Shown piece by piece: positions 33,676 to 42,439 of a stretch of DNA of 64,000 nt. The DNA comes from Polynucleobacter sp. JS-Mosq-20-D10 (GTDB taxonomy: Bacteria; Pseudomonadota; Gammaproteobacteria; Burkholderiales; Burkholderiaceae), in assembly GCF_018687755.1 (NCBI RefSeq), contig NZ_CP061305.1, positions 1,239,099 through 1,303,098 of the forward strand, read 5' to 3'. The notes beneath the pieces are model-generated. The model was given only the letters and a program-made list of their open reading frames with translations, was not told the DNA's origin and did not search any database. Both the position numbers and the translations under genes were made by a program. Each line of letters begins with the position of its first letter. Position 1 is the stretch's first letter.

Positions 33676-33695
33676 CTTACTTACTTGCTTGCTTG
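33676..33695. repeat. Short tetranucleotide repeat (CTTA/CTTG)
   Basis: Five consecutive CTTR tetramers (two CTTA, three CTTG) lie in the divergent region between oxyR and rubredoxin, about 85 bases before the rubredoxin start. Just after it TTGAT and ATCAA form an inverted repeat (33693-33710). The repeat is too short to be strongly phase-variable. Confidence 0.5.
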
Positions 33696-33780
33696 ATACA
33701 AAACAATCAAAGCTTTGGCTGGCAAGTGAATTTGAAATTCAATTTAAACTGTCTTTAATCTCTTACAGCAAGGAATCCCT

Positions 33781-33948
33781 ATGAAATCTTGGCAATGTAT
33801 CGTATGCGGCTTCGTCTATGACGAGGCGAAAGGCTTGCCTGAAGATGGCATTGCTGCCGGCACTGCTTGGGCTGACGTCCCGGATGATTGGGAATGCCCA
33901 GATTGCGGCGTATCCAAATCTGACTTTGAAATGGTGCAAGTTTCCTAA
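33781..33948 (+). CDS. Rubredoxin
   Basis: A 55-residue rubredoxin with the iron ligands Cys6, Cys9, Cys39 and Cys42 in CIVCGFVYDEAKG and WECPDCGVSKSDFEMV, the standard Fe(Cys)4 site. It carries single electrons in the cytoplasm, typically from a rubredoxin reductase to an alkane hydroxylase, peroxide or superoxide reductase. AAGGAA lies six bases before the start. The probable reductase gene follows 48 bases downstream on the same strand. Confidence 0.93.
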   Translation: MKSWQCIVCGFVYDEAKGLPEDGIAAGTAWADVPDDWECPDCGVSKSDFEMVQVS

Positions 33949-33996
33949 CTCAAGCCAAACGCAATACCATTTAACGCATTATTAGGGAGTCCAGTT

Positions 33997-35163
33997 TTGG
34001 ATCATCAGAATCAATCATCCCCACCAGGGATTGTCATTATTGGTAGCGGCTTAGCTGGCTACACCGTCATTCGCGAGCTTCGCAAAATAGATAAGGCAAT
34101 TCCAATTACCCTAGTAACAAGGGAGCCAGGTTACTTTTATTCAAAGCCGATGCTCTCTACAGCATTGGCAAGCAACAAATCTGCAGAGCAATTGGTCTCT
34201 ACTAACGCTGAGGGTATGGCAACACAGCTAGATATTACGATTTTGGGAGACGCTGATGTCACTACAATTGATACCGGCACACAAACAGTCACCACTTCTA
34301 AAGGCAGTATTTCCTATGGAAAGCTAGTGCTAGGATTAGGCGCTGATCAAATTCGTTTACCTTTAGAAGGCAATGCAGCTAATGAGGTCATTACAGTCAA
34401 TGATCTAGAAGACTATGCACAATTTCGCAAGACAATTGGAGGCAAAAAACGAATCGCTATTTTAGGCGCAGGCCTCATTGGATGCGAGTTTGCGAACGAT
34501 TTAGTTCTAGGTTCATACGAAGTAGATGTCATCGATTTAGCACCTCAGGCTTTGGGCAGACTTCTTCCTGAGGAAGCAGCACAATTACTGCAAGCTAAAC
34601 TCAGTGCAGCAGGCGTGCGTTGGCACTTCGCCACTACCGTGCAATCGATTGATCGAAGCGGTGACTCTCTCTCAATTACGCTTGCCAACGGATCAGTAAT
34701 TAATAGCGATGCATTTCTATCAGCTGTTGGTTTAAGACCTCGCTTAGATTTAGCTCAAGCAGCCGGAATTGCAACAGTCGCAGGCATTACCGTTAATCGT
34801 CAATTAGAAACTAGCGCCAAGCATGTTTATGCCATTGGCGACTGCGCTGAAGTCGAGGGCCTGGTTCTACCTTATGTCATGCCGATCATGCAGGCAGCAC
34901 GGGCTTTAGCCCCTAACCTGCTTGGACAGGCGATTGCCCTCAGCTATCCCGCTATGCCAGTCATGGTGAAGACTCCTGCCCTACCAACTATTGTTTCACC
35001 ACCAGCCAAAGATGCGGTCGGTGATTGGAAAATAAATTCAATCGAAGGTGGTCTTGAAGCGCGCTTTGAATCTAGTGACGGTAAGTTACTCGGCTTTGCT
35101 CTGATGGGAACAGCTACTGCACAACGTGGCGCACTGACAAAAGAGTTACCACCGATCTTGTAA
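33997..35163 (+). CDS. Rubredoxin-NAD+ reductase, FAD-dependent
   Basis: A 388-residue pyridine nucleotide-disulfide-type flavoprotein. The start is a TTG, with AGGGAG about eight bases before it. Two Rossmann motifs are seen: IGSGLAGYTVIRELR (residues about 15-30, FAD) and AILGAGLIGCEFANDLVLGSYEVDVID (about 153-180, NAD). The FAD-closing ATG motif reads HVYAIGDCAEVEG. The sequence lacks the CxxxxC disulfide motif of thioredoxin-type reductases, and the layout resembles AlkT/RubB reductases. It follows rubredoxin and ends 36 bases before a strong terminator, so the two form a short operon. Confidence 0.87.
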   Translation: MDHQNQSSPPGIVIIGSGLAGYTVIRELRKIDKAIPITLVTREPGYFYSKPMLSTALASNKSAEQLVSTNAEGMATQLDITILGDADVTTIDTGTQTVTTSKGSISYGKLVLGLGADQIRLPLEGNAANEVITVNDLEDYAQFRKTIGGKKRIAILGAGLIGCEFANDLVLGSYEVDVIDLAPQALGRLLPEEAAQLLQAKLSAAGVRWHFATTVQSIDRSGDSLSITLANGSVINSDAFLSAVGLRPRLDLAQAAGIATVAGITVNRQLETSAKHVYAIGDCAEVEGLVLPYVMPIMQAARALAPNLLGQAIALSYPAMPVMVKTPALPTIVSPPAKDAVGDWKINSIEGGLEARFESSDGKLLGFALMGTATAQRGALTKELPPIL

Positions 35164-35197
35164 TCAAGATGACTGCCATCTCTCAACGCCCTGCACC

Positions 35198-35232
35198 AAA
35201 GTAAAAGGCCCGCTCAGCGGGCCTTTTACTTA
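35198..35232 (+). terminator. Bidirectional terminator
   Basis: AAAGTAAAAGGCCCGC pairs perfectly with GCGGGCCTTTTACTT over about 16 bases with a three-base loop (tca). The stem carries A-rich and T-rich flanks on both sides, so it can end the rubredoxin operon and the convergent membrane protein gene. Confidence 0.92.
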
Positions 35233-35248
35233 ATCTGAAACATTTGCC

Positions 35249-35842
35249 TTATGAGGCAATCACAAACCACGTTGCGTTGTGTGACTGAGCGCTCATCAAA
35301 AATAGCATTGGAACAGAAAGCATTGTATTGAAGCGGGAAGTCAACATCGCAATGCGTGCAGACTTTGCTTTGACATCAGGCTCAACTGAAACGATACCTA
35401 GAGCACGTTTTTGATTTGGCCAAATAATGAACCAAACGTTGAACGCCATAATCAAGGCAATCCACATACCTAAACCGATTGCACGGAAAGGTGCCTGCAA
35501 AGTGAATGCTTGATGCGCATATCCGTTCAATATGGATAAGATCAAGCCGCTCAGTACGGTCAATAGTGCAGCCCAACGGAACCAAAAGAGCGCTGTTGGA
35601 GCGATTACTTTTCCAATTGCTGGCTTTTGCTCATCCGGAATCTTTGACATGGATGGAATCTGCACAAAATTGAAATACCAAAGTAAGCCTATCCACATCA
35701 CGCCAACCATCACGTGAATCCAGCGGAATAAGAATGGCAACTCAACCGAGCTCAGGTTCGCACCTAAGACTAAGACAATCAATGCAAGTAGCACAAAGCC
35801 GGCTAGAACAGTGCGGCCTAATGAGGTAAAGATGGATGACAT
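35249..35842 (-). CDS. PuuD-like urate hydroxylase membrane-domain protein
   Basis: A 197-residue membrane protein with about five segments, including FLFRWIHVMVGVMWIGLLWYFNFVQIPSMSK, MWIALIMAFNVWFIIWPNQKRALG and RFNTMLSVPMLFLMSAQSHNATW. This pattern is the N-terminal membrane domain of PuuD, the integral membrane urate oxidase. The C-terminal cytochrome c domain of full PuuD is absent here. No purine genes are nearby, so the annotation as urate hydroxylase is by homology only and the function is doubtful. Confidence 0.6.
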   Translation of the reverse strand: MSSIFTSLGRTVLAGFVLLALIVLVLGANLSSVELPFLFRWIHVMVGVMWIGLLWYFNFVQIPSMSKIPDEQKPAIGKVIAPTALFWFRWAALLTVLSGLILSILNGYAHQAFTLQAPFRAIGLGMWIALIMAFNVWFIIWPNQKRALGIVSVEPDVKAKSARIAMLTSRFNTMLSVPMLFLMSAQSHNATWFVIAS

Positions 35843-36036
35843 GAGAGCTTCCTAAAAAAAGTAAATATATCAGACAGGATTAGGCAAAATTCTTGTTTGC
35901 AAAATCCAAATTCACAACATTATAAAACGTACCAATCAGTAGCCACAAAAGCCACAATCGTACTAACTATAGACGATTCTAGCGGATTTGTTAGGTTTGA
36001 GGCGACCAAGGGGTTGCTTGGTGACCCATATGAAGA

Positions 36037-36813
36037 TTATTGAGCAGTCCAGCCACCATCCATATTCCAGGCAGCTCCACGGACTTCAGAGGCATCTGGA
36101 CTGCAAAGGAAAACCGCTAGTGCCGCCAATTGCTCTGGAGCCACGAATTCACCGGAGGGCTGCTTCTCAGACACCAAGGCTTTTTTGGCCTCTTCATTCG
36201 AAATCCCTTCACGCTCTGCGCGGGCATCTACTTGCTTTTGAACCAAGGGAGTCAAAACCCAGCCTGGACAAATTGCGTTACAAGTAATCCCCGTTTTAGC
36301 ATTCTCTAAAGCTGTCACCTTGGTTAAACCAACAATGCCATGCTTTGCTGCTACGTAAGCCGATTTTTGAATGGAGCCAACTAAGCCATGAACAGAGGCG
36401 ATGTTGATGATGCGACCCCAGTTACGCTGCTTCATTCCAGGCAGGGCATGATGAGAGGTGTAAAAGGCTGAGCTTAAGTTGATAGCAATAATAGACTCCC
36501 ACTGATCGGCGGGAAAGTCTTCGATATTCGCTGTGTGCTGAATCCCTGCATTGTTTACTAATATATCTAGCGAGCCAAAACGTTTTTCAGTTTGCTTGAT
36601 GAGATCCTCAATCTCGGCAGGCTTACTCATATCAGCGCCGTGATATTCCACTTCAACACCACAAGCTTTGATAGCAGCAATTGCGGCATCTTTTTCACCA
36701 AAGCCATTCACCATAATGTTGGCACCCTGCTTTGCTAAACCAATAGCCATTGCCAAACCAATACCACTAGTTGATCCGGTGACAAGAGCTGTTTTACCTT
36801 TTAAATGAGACAT
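36037..36813 (-). CDS. 3-hydroxybutyrate dehydrogenase
   Basis: A 258-residue short-chain dehydrogenase. The NAD site is GSTSGIGLAMAIGLAKQG (residues about 12-29), LVNNAG is present, and the catalytic Ser-Tyr-Lys reads SVHGLVGSIQKSAYVAAKHG. The region GWVLTPLVQKQVDARAEREGISNEEAKKALVSEKQPSGEFV matches D-3-hydroxybutyrate dehydrogenase, which turns 3-hydroxybutyrate into acetoacetate during PHA and ketone-body use. It stands alone. AGGACAATC lies close to the start. Confidence 0.9.
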   Translation of the reverse strand: MSHLKGKTALVTGSTSGIGLAMAIGLAKQGANIMVNGFGEKDAAIAAIKACGVEVEYHGADMSKPAEIEDLIKQTEKRFGSLDILVNNAGIQHTANIEDFPADQWESIIAINLSSAFYTSHHALPGMKQRNWGRIINIASVHGLVGSIQKSAYVAAKHGIVGLTKVTALENAKTGITCNAICPGWVLTPLVQKQVDARAEREGISNEEAKKALVSEKQPSGEFVAPEQLAALAVFLCSPDASEVRGAAWNMDGGWTAQ

Positions 36814-36864
36814 GATTGTCCTCGCGAGATGTTTACTATAAAAATATAGGATACAACGGAAGGT

Positions 36865-37368
36865 TTAGATTATGTGCAGCCAATGCCCTAACTGGTGCCA
36901 AAGGCTTGTTGGTACCAAAGTTAATAACCAGGTCATCGTGAGATAACGCAGTAACTTACCAATAAACATATAGATTAAGCATGGGCCCCAAGCCAGCCTA
37001 AGCCAGCCTGCTGCCAAACACAAGGGGTCACCAAAGCCAGGCAACCAAGATAACAAGAGCATCTTTGGCCCCCGCTCTTCGAGCCAGCGCTGCATTCTGC
37101 TATTGGTGGGTCCTTTAAGGGATTCAAAACTGTTACGGCTAATCAGTCCGAGCCACCAATCAAACATCCCCCCTAATGTATTGCCGATAGTGGCAACCAT
37201 AATGGCGATCCAATATAAGTGGGGATTGGCTGAAACGTACCCAAACAGTATGGGCTCTGAGCCAACAGGTAGTAAGGTTGCAGAGATAAAGGCGCTGATA
37301 AATACCGCTGGCAAACCAATCGATGGCATGCCAAAGAAGTCAAAGAAATGACTGAACATTTGCTCCAT
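36865..37368 (-). CDS. YqaA family membrane protein
   Basis: A 167-residue membrane protein related to the DedA/SNARE-associated superfamily, YqaA branch. The features are LPAVFISAFISATLLPVGSEPILFGYVSANP, ATIGNTLGGMFDWWLGLISR and RGPKMLLLSWLPGFGDPLCLAAGWLRLAW, with the glycine-rich loop before a conserved GDPL. The wider family includes lipid scramblases and flippases. An upstream GTG would add six residues; I chose the ATG. Its function is not proven. Confidence 0.82.
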   Translation of the reverse strand: MEQMFSHFFDFFGMPSIGLPAVFISAFISATLLPVGSEPILFGYVSANPHLYWIAIMVATIGNTLGGMFDWWLGLISRNSFESLKGPTNSRMQRWLEERGPKMLLLSWLPGFGDPLCLAAGWLRLAWGPCLIYMFIGKLLRYLTMTWLLTLVPTSLWHQLGHWLHII

Positions 37369-37553
37369 TAAACAGGAACTCCGCACGGTTTAGAAGGGAA
37401 GTGCTTAGTCATCTCTCAAGTATGCCCCAATAGGCACTTAGGTCGGCGATGGTTTAAGGAATAGCGTCTATTTTGACTCGCCCGCAATTCTGAATTCTTG
37501 CTTAAACTGTAGGTCTTAGCATTATTTAACCTCCCCACCTTTAGATAGCCCAG

Positions 37554-38723
37554 ATGAATCACCCCATACCCAAGCCAGACCAATATCAAGACATGCGTGA
37601 AGCTTTACGTGACCTCTGTGGCAGCTTTGACTCTGCTTACTGGCAAAAGGTTGATCATGAGCGTGATTATCCCGAGGCGTTTGTAGATGCCATGGCTCAA
37701 GCGGGCTGGTTAGCGGCATTAATTCCCGAGGAATATGGTGGCTCTGGCTTAGGTTTGGCCGAGGCTTCAGTCATCATGGAGGAGATTAATTTTTCCGGCG
37801 GGAATGCGGGCTCTTGTCATGGGCAGATGTACAACATGGGCACCTTGCTGCGGCATGGCTCCGACCTACAGAAGAAACTCTACCTCCCGAAAATCGCGAC
37901 CGGTGAATTACGACTCCAGAGTATGGCGGTAACTGAACCGACTACGGGCACCGATACCACCAAACTCAAAACTACTGCTGTCAAAAAAGGTGATAAGTAC
38001 ATTGTGAATGGTCAGAAGGTTTGGATCTCACGCATACAGCATTCTGATTTGATGATTCTGCTAGCGCGTACCACCCCCCTGGCAGAGGTGCAGAAAAAAT
38101 CAGAGGGTATGTCGATCTTTATCGTCAATCTCAAAGACGCTATTGGCAATGGCATGGCAATTCAGCCAATTGCTAATATGGTCAATCATGAAACCAATGA
38201 AGTCTTCTTTGATAACTTAGAAATTCCAGCCGAGAACCTTATTGGCGAAGAAGGTAAAGGCTTTAAGTACATCTTAGACGGTCTCAATGCTGAGCGCGTC
38301 CTCATTGCAGCTGAGTGTATTGGTGATGCCTATTGGTTCGTGGATAAATCGCGTCGCTATGCCAATGACCGTGTGGTGTTTGATCGCCCCATTGGTAAGA
38401 ACCAAGGTATTCAGTTCCCCATAGCCGACTCTTTTATTGAGACTGAGGCGGCCAACCTGATGCGCTTTAAGGCATGCGAACTTTTTGATAATAATCAAGC
38501 TTGCGGTGCAGAGTCCAACATGGCGAAGTATTTAGCTGCAAAAGCTTCTTGGGAAGCGGCCAATGTTTGCCTCCAAACGCATGGTGGTTTTGGTTTTGCT
38601 ACTGAATATGATGTTGAGCGTAAGTTCCGCGAGACCCGCCTCTATCAAGTTGCGCCGATCTCCACGAATTTGATCTACTCCTATGTTGCAGAGCATATTT
38701 TGGGCTTGCCACGCTCCTTCTGA
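37554..38723 (+). CDS. Acyl-CoA dehydrogenase
   Basis: A 389-residue flavoenzyme. The FAD/acyl regions are MAVTEPTTGTDTTKLKTTAVKKGDKYIVNGQKVWISRIQHSDL (about residues 123-165), ANLIGEEGKGFKYILDGLNAERVLIAAECIGDAYWF and AASWEAANVCLQTHGGFGFATEYDVERKFRETRLY. The usual catalytic Glu near the C-terminus (YEGT-type) is replaced by VAPISTNLIYSYVAEHILGLP, so the base must be placed elsewhere or the protein uses another subfamily's residue. The CoA-transferase gene follows 47 bases later, suggesting that the pair activates and oxidises one organic acid. Confidence 0.87.
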   Translation: MNHPIPKPDQYQDMREALRDLCGSFDSAYWQKVDHERDYPEAFVDAMAQAGWLAALIPEEYGGSGLGLAEASVIMEEINFSGGNAGSCHGQMYNMGTLLRHGSDLQKKLYLPKIATGELRLQSMAVTEPTTGTDTTKLKTTAVKKGDKYIVNGQKVWISRIQHSDLMILLARTTPLAEVQKKSEGMSIFIVNLKDAIGNGMAIQPIANMVNHETNEVFFDNLEIPAENLIGEEGKGFKYILDGLNAERVLIAAECIGDAYWFVDKSRRYANDRVVFDRPIGKNQGIQFPIADSFIETEAANLMRFKACELFDNNQACGAESNMAKYLAAKASWEAANVCLQTHGGFGFATEYDVERKFRETRLYQVAPISTNLIYSYVAEHILGLPRSF

Positions 38724-38770
38724 TGTTGCAGATCTTTTGATTGATGCAGTTTTTTTAGATAAGTAATGAC

Positions 38771-39955
38771 ATGAGTATTCGTCCTTTGGATGGCATCACA
38801 GTAGTTTCCCTAGAGCATGCTATTGCCGCTCCTTTTTGCACGCGCCAATTAGCCGATTTAGGTGCGCGCGTTATCAAGGTAGAAAGGCCCGGTGCCGGGG
38901 ACTTTGCCCGCGCCTATGATGAGCGCGTCAATGGCATGTCCTCTCACTTCACTTGGGTCAATCGCTCCAAAGAAAGCTTAACCTTAGACCTCAAGCAAGA
39001 ATCTGCGCTAGCAGCGCTGAAGATGCTTCTCAAAACAGCAGACGTACTGGTACAAAACCTGGCGCCTGGTGCAGCAGCACGTATGGGATTGACTGCAGAA
39101 CTCTTGCAAAAAGATAATCCTGGTTTGATTTTGTGCGACATCTCAGGTTACGGAAATAACGGCCCTTATCGCGACAAAAAGGCCTATGACCTATTAATTC
39201 AAAGTGAAGCTGGGTTCTTATCCGTTACCGGCACCCCAGAGACCCCTAGTAAAGCAGGTAACTCAATTGCCGATATTGCCGCAGGCATGTATGCGTACAC
39301 CAATGTACTGGCAGCTCTATTGCAACGGGGTAAGACTGGCAAGGGATCTACGATTGATGTTTCTATGCTCGAGTCTTTGGGTGAATGGATGAGTTATCCA
39401 CTCTACTATGCCTATGAGGGTGCAACACCCCCTCCTCGTAATGGCGCCTCCCATGCCACGATCTATCCTTATGGGCCGTTTAAGGCTGGCGATGGCGGCA
39501 CCATCATGCTGGGCTTACAAAACGATCGTGAGTGGGTTTTATTCTGTGAAGTGGTACTTGAGAATCAAGCCCTCGCCAAAGATGAGCGCTTTGATAAAAA
39601 CTTCAAACGCAATGAAAAGCGCGATGATTTACTTTCCATTATTGATGCGTGTTTTAGCAAACTCAGTACCGAGCAGGTCATAGCAAAGCTGGATCAAGCG
39701 CAAATCGCCAATGCCCGACTAAACGATATGCAGGGTTTATGGAATCACGATCAACTCAAAGCACGCGATCGTTGGGTGCAAGTTGGATCACCAGTAGGCC
39801 CTATTCCAGCACTGCTTCCGCCTGGCAGCAATAATAGCTTCGACTACCGTATGGATGACATTCCTGCTGTTGGGCAGCATACCGCAGCAATCCTCTCTGA
39901 GCTTGGTATTGCCGTAAGCGAGATTGAGGCAATGCGCAGCCAAGGGGCGATTTAA
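38771..39955 (+). CDS. CaiB/BaiF family CoA transferase
   Basis: A 394-residue class III CoA transferase. The N-terminal LDGITVVSLEHAIAAPFCTRQLADLGARVIKVERPGAGDFARAYD and the active-site region LILCDISGYGNNGPYRDKKAYDLLIQSEAGF, whose catalytic Asp should be the one before the GYG, are typical. These enzymes move CoA between carboxylic acids. It follows the acyl-CoA dehydrogenase gene and is probably cotranscribed with it. The acid is unknown. Its last four bases overlap the convergent cls gene. Confidence 0.87.
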   Translation: MSIRPLDGITVVSLEHAIAAPFCTRQLADLGARVIKVERPGAGDFARAYDERVNGMSSHFTWVNRSKESLTLDLKQESALAALKMLLKTADVLVQNLAPGAAARMGLTAELLQKDNPGLILCDISGYGNNGPYRDKKAYDLLIQSEAGFLSVTGTPETPSKAGNSIADIAAGMYAYTNVLAALLQRGKTGKGSTIDVSMLESLGEWMSYPLYYAYEGATPPPRNGASHATIYPYGPFKAGDGGTIMLGLQNDREWVLFCEVVLENQALAKDERFDKNFKRNEKRDDLLSIIDACFSKLSTEQVIAKLDQAQIANARLNDMQGLWNHDQLKARDRWVQVGSPVGPIPALLPPGSNNSFDYRMDDIPAVGQHTAAILSELGIAVSEIEAMRSQGAI

Positions 39956-41427
39956 AGTAGAGGTGAAGCTAAGTGTGCCGCGTTCTCCAGCAAAACACGC
40001 CAACGTGGTCGCTTAGCCCAACTTACCGGATCAACTAAATCAGATTGGTCCAGGTAGGACTCAATCAGGGTCTCGAGTTTTGCGCAAAACGCATCGTTGT
40101 AGACAATTAAGCTGATTTCAAAATTAAGGCGTAAGCTGCGCTGATCAAAATTCACTGATCCAAAAATCGCCACTTGCTTGTCTATTAGCAAACTCTTGGT
40201 GTGCAATAAACCACCATGAAATTCAGCGATATGAATACCCGCATCCATCAGGTCAGCATAAAGGCTATGGCTACTCCAAGCGACTAGCGCTGAATCGTTC
40301 AATTTAGGAACAATTAAAGTGACCTTCACACCGCGACCGGCTGCTGCCATTAACGCCTGAATCAAGCCATCATCTGGACCAAAGTAAGGCGTAGTAATTG
40401 TGAGCTCTTTACGTGCGTCCATAATGGCGGAGAGCAGTACCTGATACAAGATGTCATCGCGATACACCGGACCAGAAGAAAACTCTTGGGCAAGCACTCG
40501 TCCATCCATCGGAATAGGAGTGGGCGCCGCAGCTTTAAAGTGGGTAATCTTCGGGTTGTCAACACTCCAATCAAAAGAGAATGTCAGCTCAAACTGAGAT
40601 GCGACCGGACCTTCAATTCTGACCATTGCATCCACCCACTCACCCACACCGGAGTCTTGCTTAAAACTGCGCGGATCGACCATATTCATACTGCCGGTCC
40701 AAACGACGGTGTTATCGATCACAAATATTTTGCGATGTAGTCTGAGATCCGCACGGCGAAATTGGAATCGTCCAATTTGAATTGGTAATGCCTCAGTTAC
40801 TTGAATGCCAGCATTTCTGAAACGATTAGGCCAGCTGGATTTAAACCAGTCTTTACTGCCTAATGAATCCAATAACACCTTACAAGTCACGCCGCGTTTA
40901 GCTGCTGCAATTAAGGCCTCACCAACGCGATCGGCATCGCCACCCAAGGCCCAGATATAAAACTCTAAATGCAGTGATTTTTTTGCCTGATTAATTTCGT
41001 CAATGAAATGCTGCAGTATCTCTAATGAGTTCGTAAATAACTCTATCTTGTTGCCAGCAATCACAGGGGATCCATTTTTGGATTCCGCTAATAAGCTCAG
41101 AGCCCTACCCTCGATTGGTAGTTGTAGCTTATCGGCCTGATAGTGCTTACGCATCTCTGCCGTGATGGCCGCATATTCTTTATCCATCCGAATAATTTTT
41201 CTCGTCAGCTTGCGACCTACAGGGCGCTCACCAATCAAGATGTAGAGACTGATACCCAAAAGCGGAAACAACACCACAATCAAAAACCAAGCAAACGCAA
41301 CACCAACTGGCCTTCTCACAGAAATTAATCTAAATCCAAATAGAATCACAATGACTGCATGAACTATGGGGACCCAAATTAAGGAGAACCCAAAAATAGA
41401 GCCCAATAGAAAATTTAATATGCTCAT
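39952..41427 (-). CDS. cls: Cardiolipin synthase
   Basis: A 491-residue phospholipase-D family enzyme. Two N-terminal hydrophobic segments (about residues 10-28 and 38-60) anchor it in the inner membrane. Two HKD active sites are visible: LHRKIFVIDNTVVWTGSMNMVD (about residue 235) and LHTKSLLIDKQVAIFGSVNFDQRS (about 415). It condenses two phosphatidylglycerols to cardiolipin and glycerol. The start overlaps the preceding endonuclease-family gene by four bases (ATGA). Confidence 0.9.
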   Translation of the reverse strand: MSILNFLLGSIFGFSLIWVPIVHAVIVILFGFRLISVRRPVGVAFAWFLIVVLFPLLGISLYILIGERPVGRKLTRKIIRMDKEYAAITAEMRKHYQADKLQLPIEGRALSLLAESKNGSPVIAGNKIELFTNSLEILQHFIDEINQAKKSLHLEFYIWALGGDADRVGEALIAAAKRGVTCKVLLDSLGSKDWFKSSWPNRFRNAGIQVTEALPIQIGRFQFRRADLRLHRKIFVIDNTVVWTGSMNMVDPRSFKQDSGVGEWVDAMVRIEGPVASQFELTFSFDWSVDNPKITHFKAAAPTPIPMDGRVLAQEFSSGPVYRDDILYQVLLSAIMDARKELTITTPYFGPDDGLIQALMAAAGRGVKVTLIVPKLNDSALVAWSSHSLYADLMDAGIHIAEFHGGLLHTKSLLIDKQVAIFGSVNFDQRSLRLNFEISLIVYNDAFCAKLETLIESYLDQSDLVDPVSWAKRPRWRVLLENAAHLASPLL

Positions 41428-42176
41428 ATGATTTCCAGTTCAGCAGTAATACCCAAATGATCAGATAGCTTCAACCACTCATGCAAAACTGCTGCTGAGT
41501 GAATTTTCAAACCTCGCACATAAATTCGGTCCATGGGAAGCATGGGCTTCACACTGGGAAAGGTTTTTGCAGGAGCGCCTGTCAGCACTTCAAAAACCTC
41601 CTGAAAACCAGCGGCACGCATCGGGGCGCTAACACGATTACGCCAATCGTTAAAGTCGCCCGCCACAATGGTTGGGCCACCCTCTGCCAGCGAATCAATG
41701 TAATGAATAATTTCATCCAATTGACGCTCTCGCCCTCTTTCAAATAAAGCAAGATGTACACAAAAACAATGGATCGGCGTTTCATTGCCTTCTAACTGAG
41801 TAACACTATGCAGCAAGCCTCGCCTCTCGAATCGATAGGCTGAAATATCGTAGTTTTCACCCTTGTGCAATGGTCTCTTTGAGAGAATGGCGTTGCCATG
41901 ATGGCCATCTGGATACTCAACATTTTTACCGTAATGCCAATCATGCCAAAAGTCTTCGGATAAAAAATGGGTGAGCTCTGTTAGTGGCCAATGGCTAAAC
42001 CTCCTGATCCGCCCACGATGCTCTTGCTGAAGCTCTTGCAAAAATAGTAAGTCTGGATGGTGGCTACGCATTTTTTGGCGCAACTCATAAATAGTAGATT
42101 TTCTGTGCAAGGGTGATAGCCCCTTGTGGACATTCATAGTCATGATGCTAAAGCGACCCAGCACTTGTGTCATCAA
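41424..42176 (-). CDS. Endonuclease/exonuclease/phosphatase family protein
   Basis: A 250-residue EEP-fold protein: FSIMTMNVHKGLSPLHRK, LLFLQELQQEH with the metal-binding Glu, GNAILSKRPL, CFCVHLALFERGRERQLDEI, TIVAGDFNDWRN and SDHLGITAELE. All the expected metal and catalytic residues (Asn, Glu, His, Asp-x-Asn, His) appear in place. The family cleaves phosphodiesters or phosphomonoesters, and members paired with Cls often act on lipids. Its gene overlaps both neighbours by four bases (BFD upstream, cls downstream), so it is cotranscribed with cls. Confidence 0.88.
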   Translation of the reverse strand: MMTQVLGRFSIMTMNVHKGLSPLHRKSTIYELRQKMRSHHPDLLFLQELQQEHRGRIRRFSHWPLTELTHFLSEDFWHDWHYGKNVEYPDGHHGNAILSKRPLHKGENYDISAYRFERRGLLHSVTQLEGNETPIHCFCVHLALFERGRERQLDEIIHYIDSLAEGGPTIVAGDFNDWRNRVSAPMRAAGFQEVFEVLTGAPAKTFPSVKPMLPMDRIYVRGLKIHSAAVLHEWLKLSDHLGITAELEII

Positions 42177-42373
42177 AACTGTCCTGCAGCACGCTGCCGT
42201 CGTACACGCGCTAAATAGATTTCACCCTCAACTAAATCTTGGCACTGCATGCACTTATTACAAATAGAGGCCTGATCACGTAAGTCATCAATCGAATCGA
42301 TCGGATGCCCATCGAGATATTCACGAAGATCAACATCGAGAACCTCATTGCAGAGGCAAATGACTTCAGCCAT
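42173..42373 (-). CDS. BFD-like [2Fe-2S] protein
   Basis: A 66-residue protein with the bacterioferritin-associated ferredoxin pattern: Cys6-x-Cys8 (ICLCNEV) and, 30 residues on, CNKCMQC. It should hold one [2Fe-2S] cluster. BFD proteins reduce bacterioferritin to release iron; similar short domains occur in other enzymes. It overlaps the following EEP gene by four bases and is the first gene of the BFD-EEP-cls operon, a combination whose logic I cannot explain. Confidence 0.83.
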   Translation of the reverse strand: MAEVICLCNEVLDVDLREYLDGHPIDSIDDLRDQASICNKCMQCQDLVEGEIYLARVRRQRAAGQF

Positions 42374-42439
42374 GAGTTCAGAAAAGAGAAATTAATTGCA
42401 TTCATACCATTTTGCCATCCCCTTGCTAGAATCTAGCCC

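Noticed and set aside
35249..35842. Purine catabolism operon around the PuuD-like gene
   Set aside because: No other urate or allantoin genes are nearby and the cytochrome domain is missing.
36005..36022. ACCAAG/CTTGGT hairpin as a terminator of the 3-hydroxybutyrate dehydrogenase gene
   Set aside because: No T-run follows on the minus strand.
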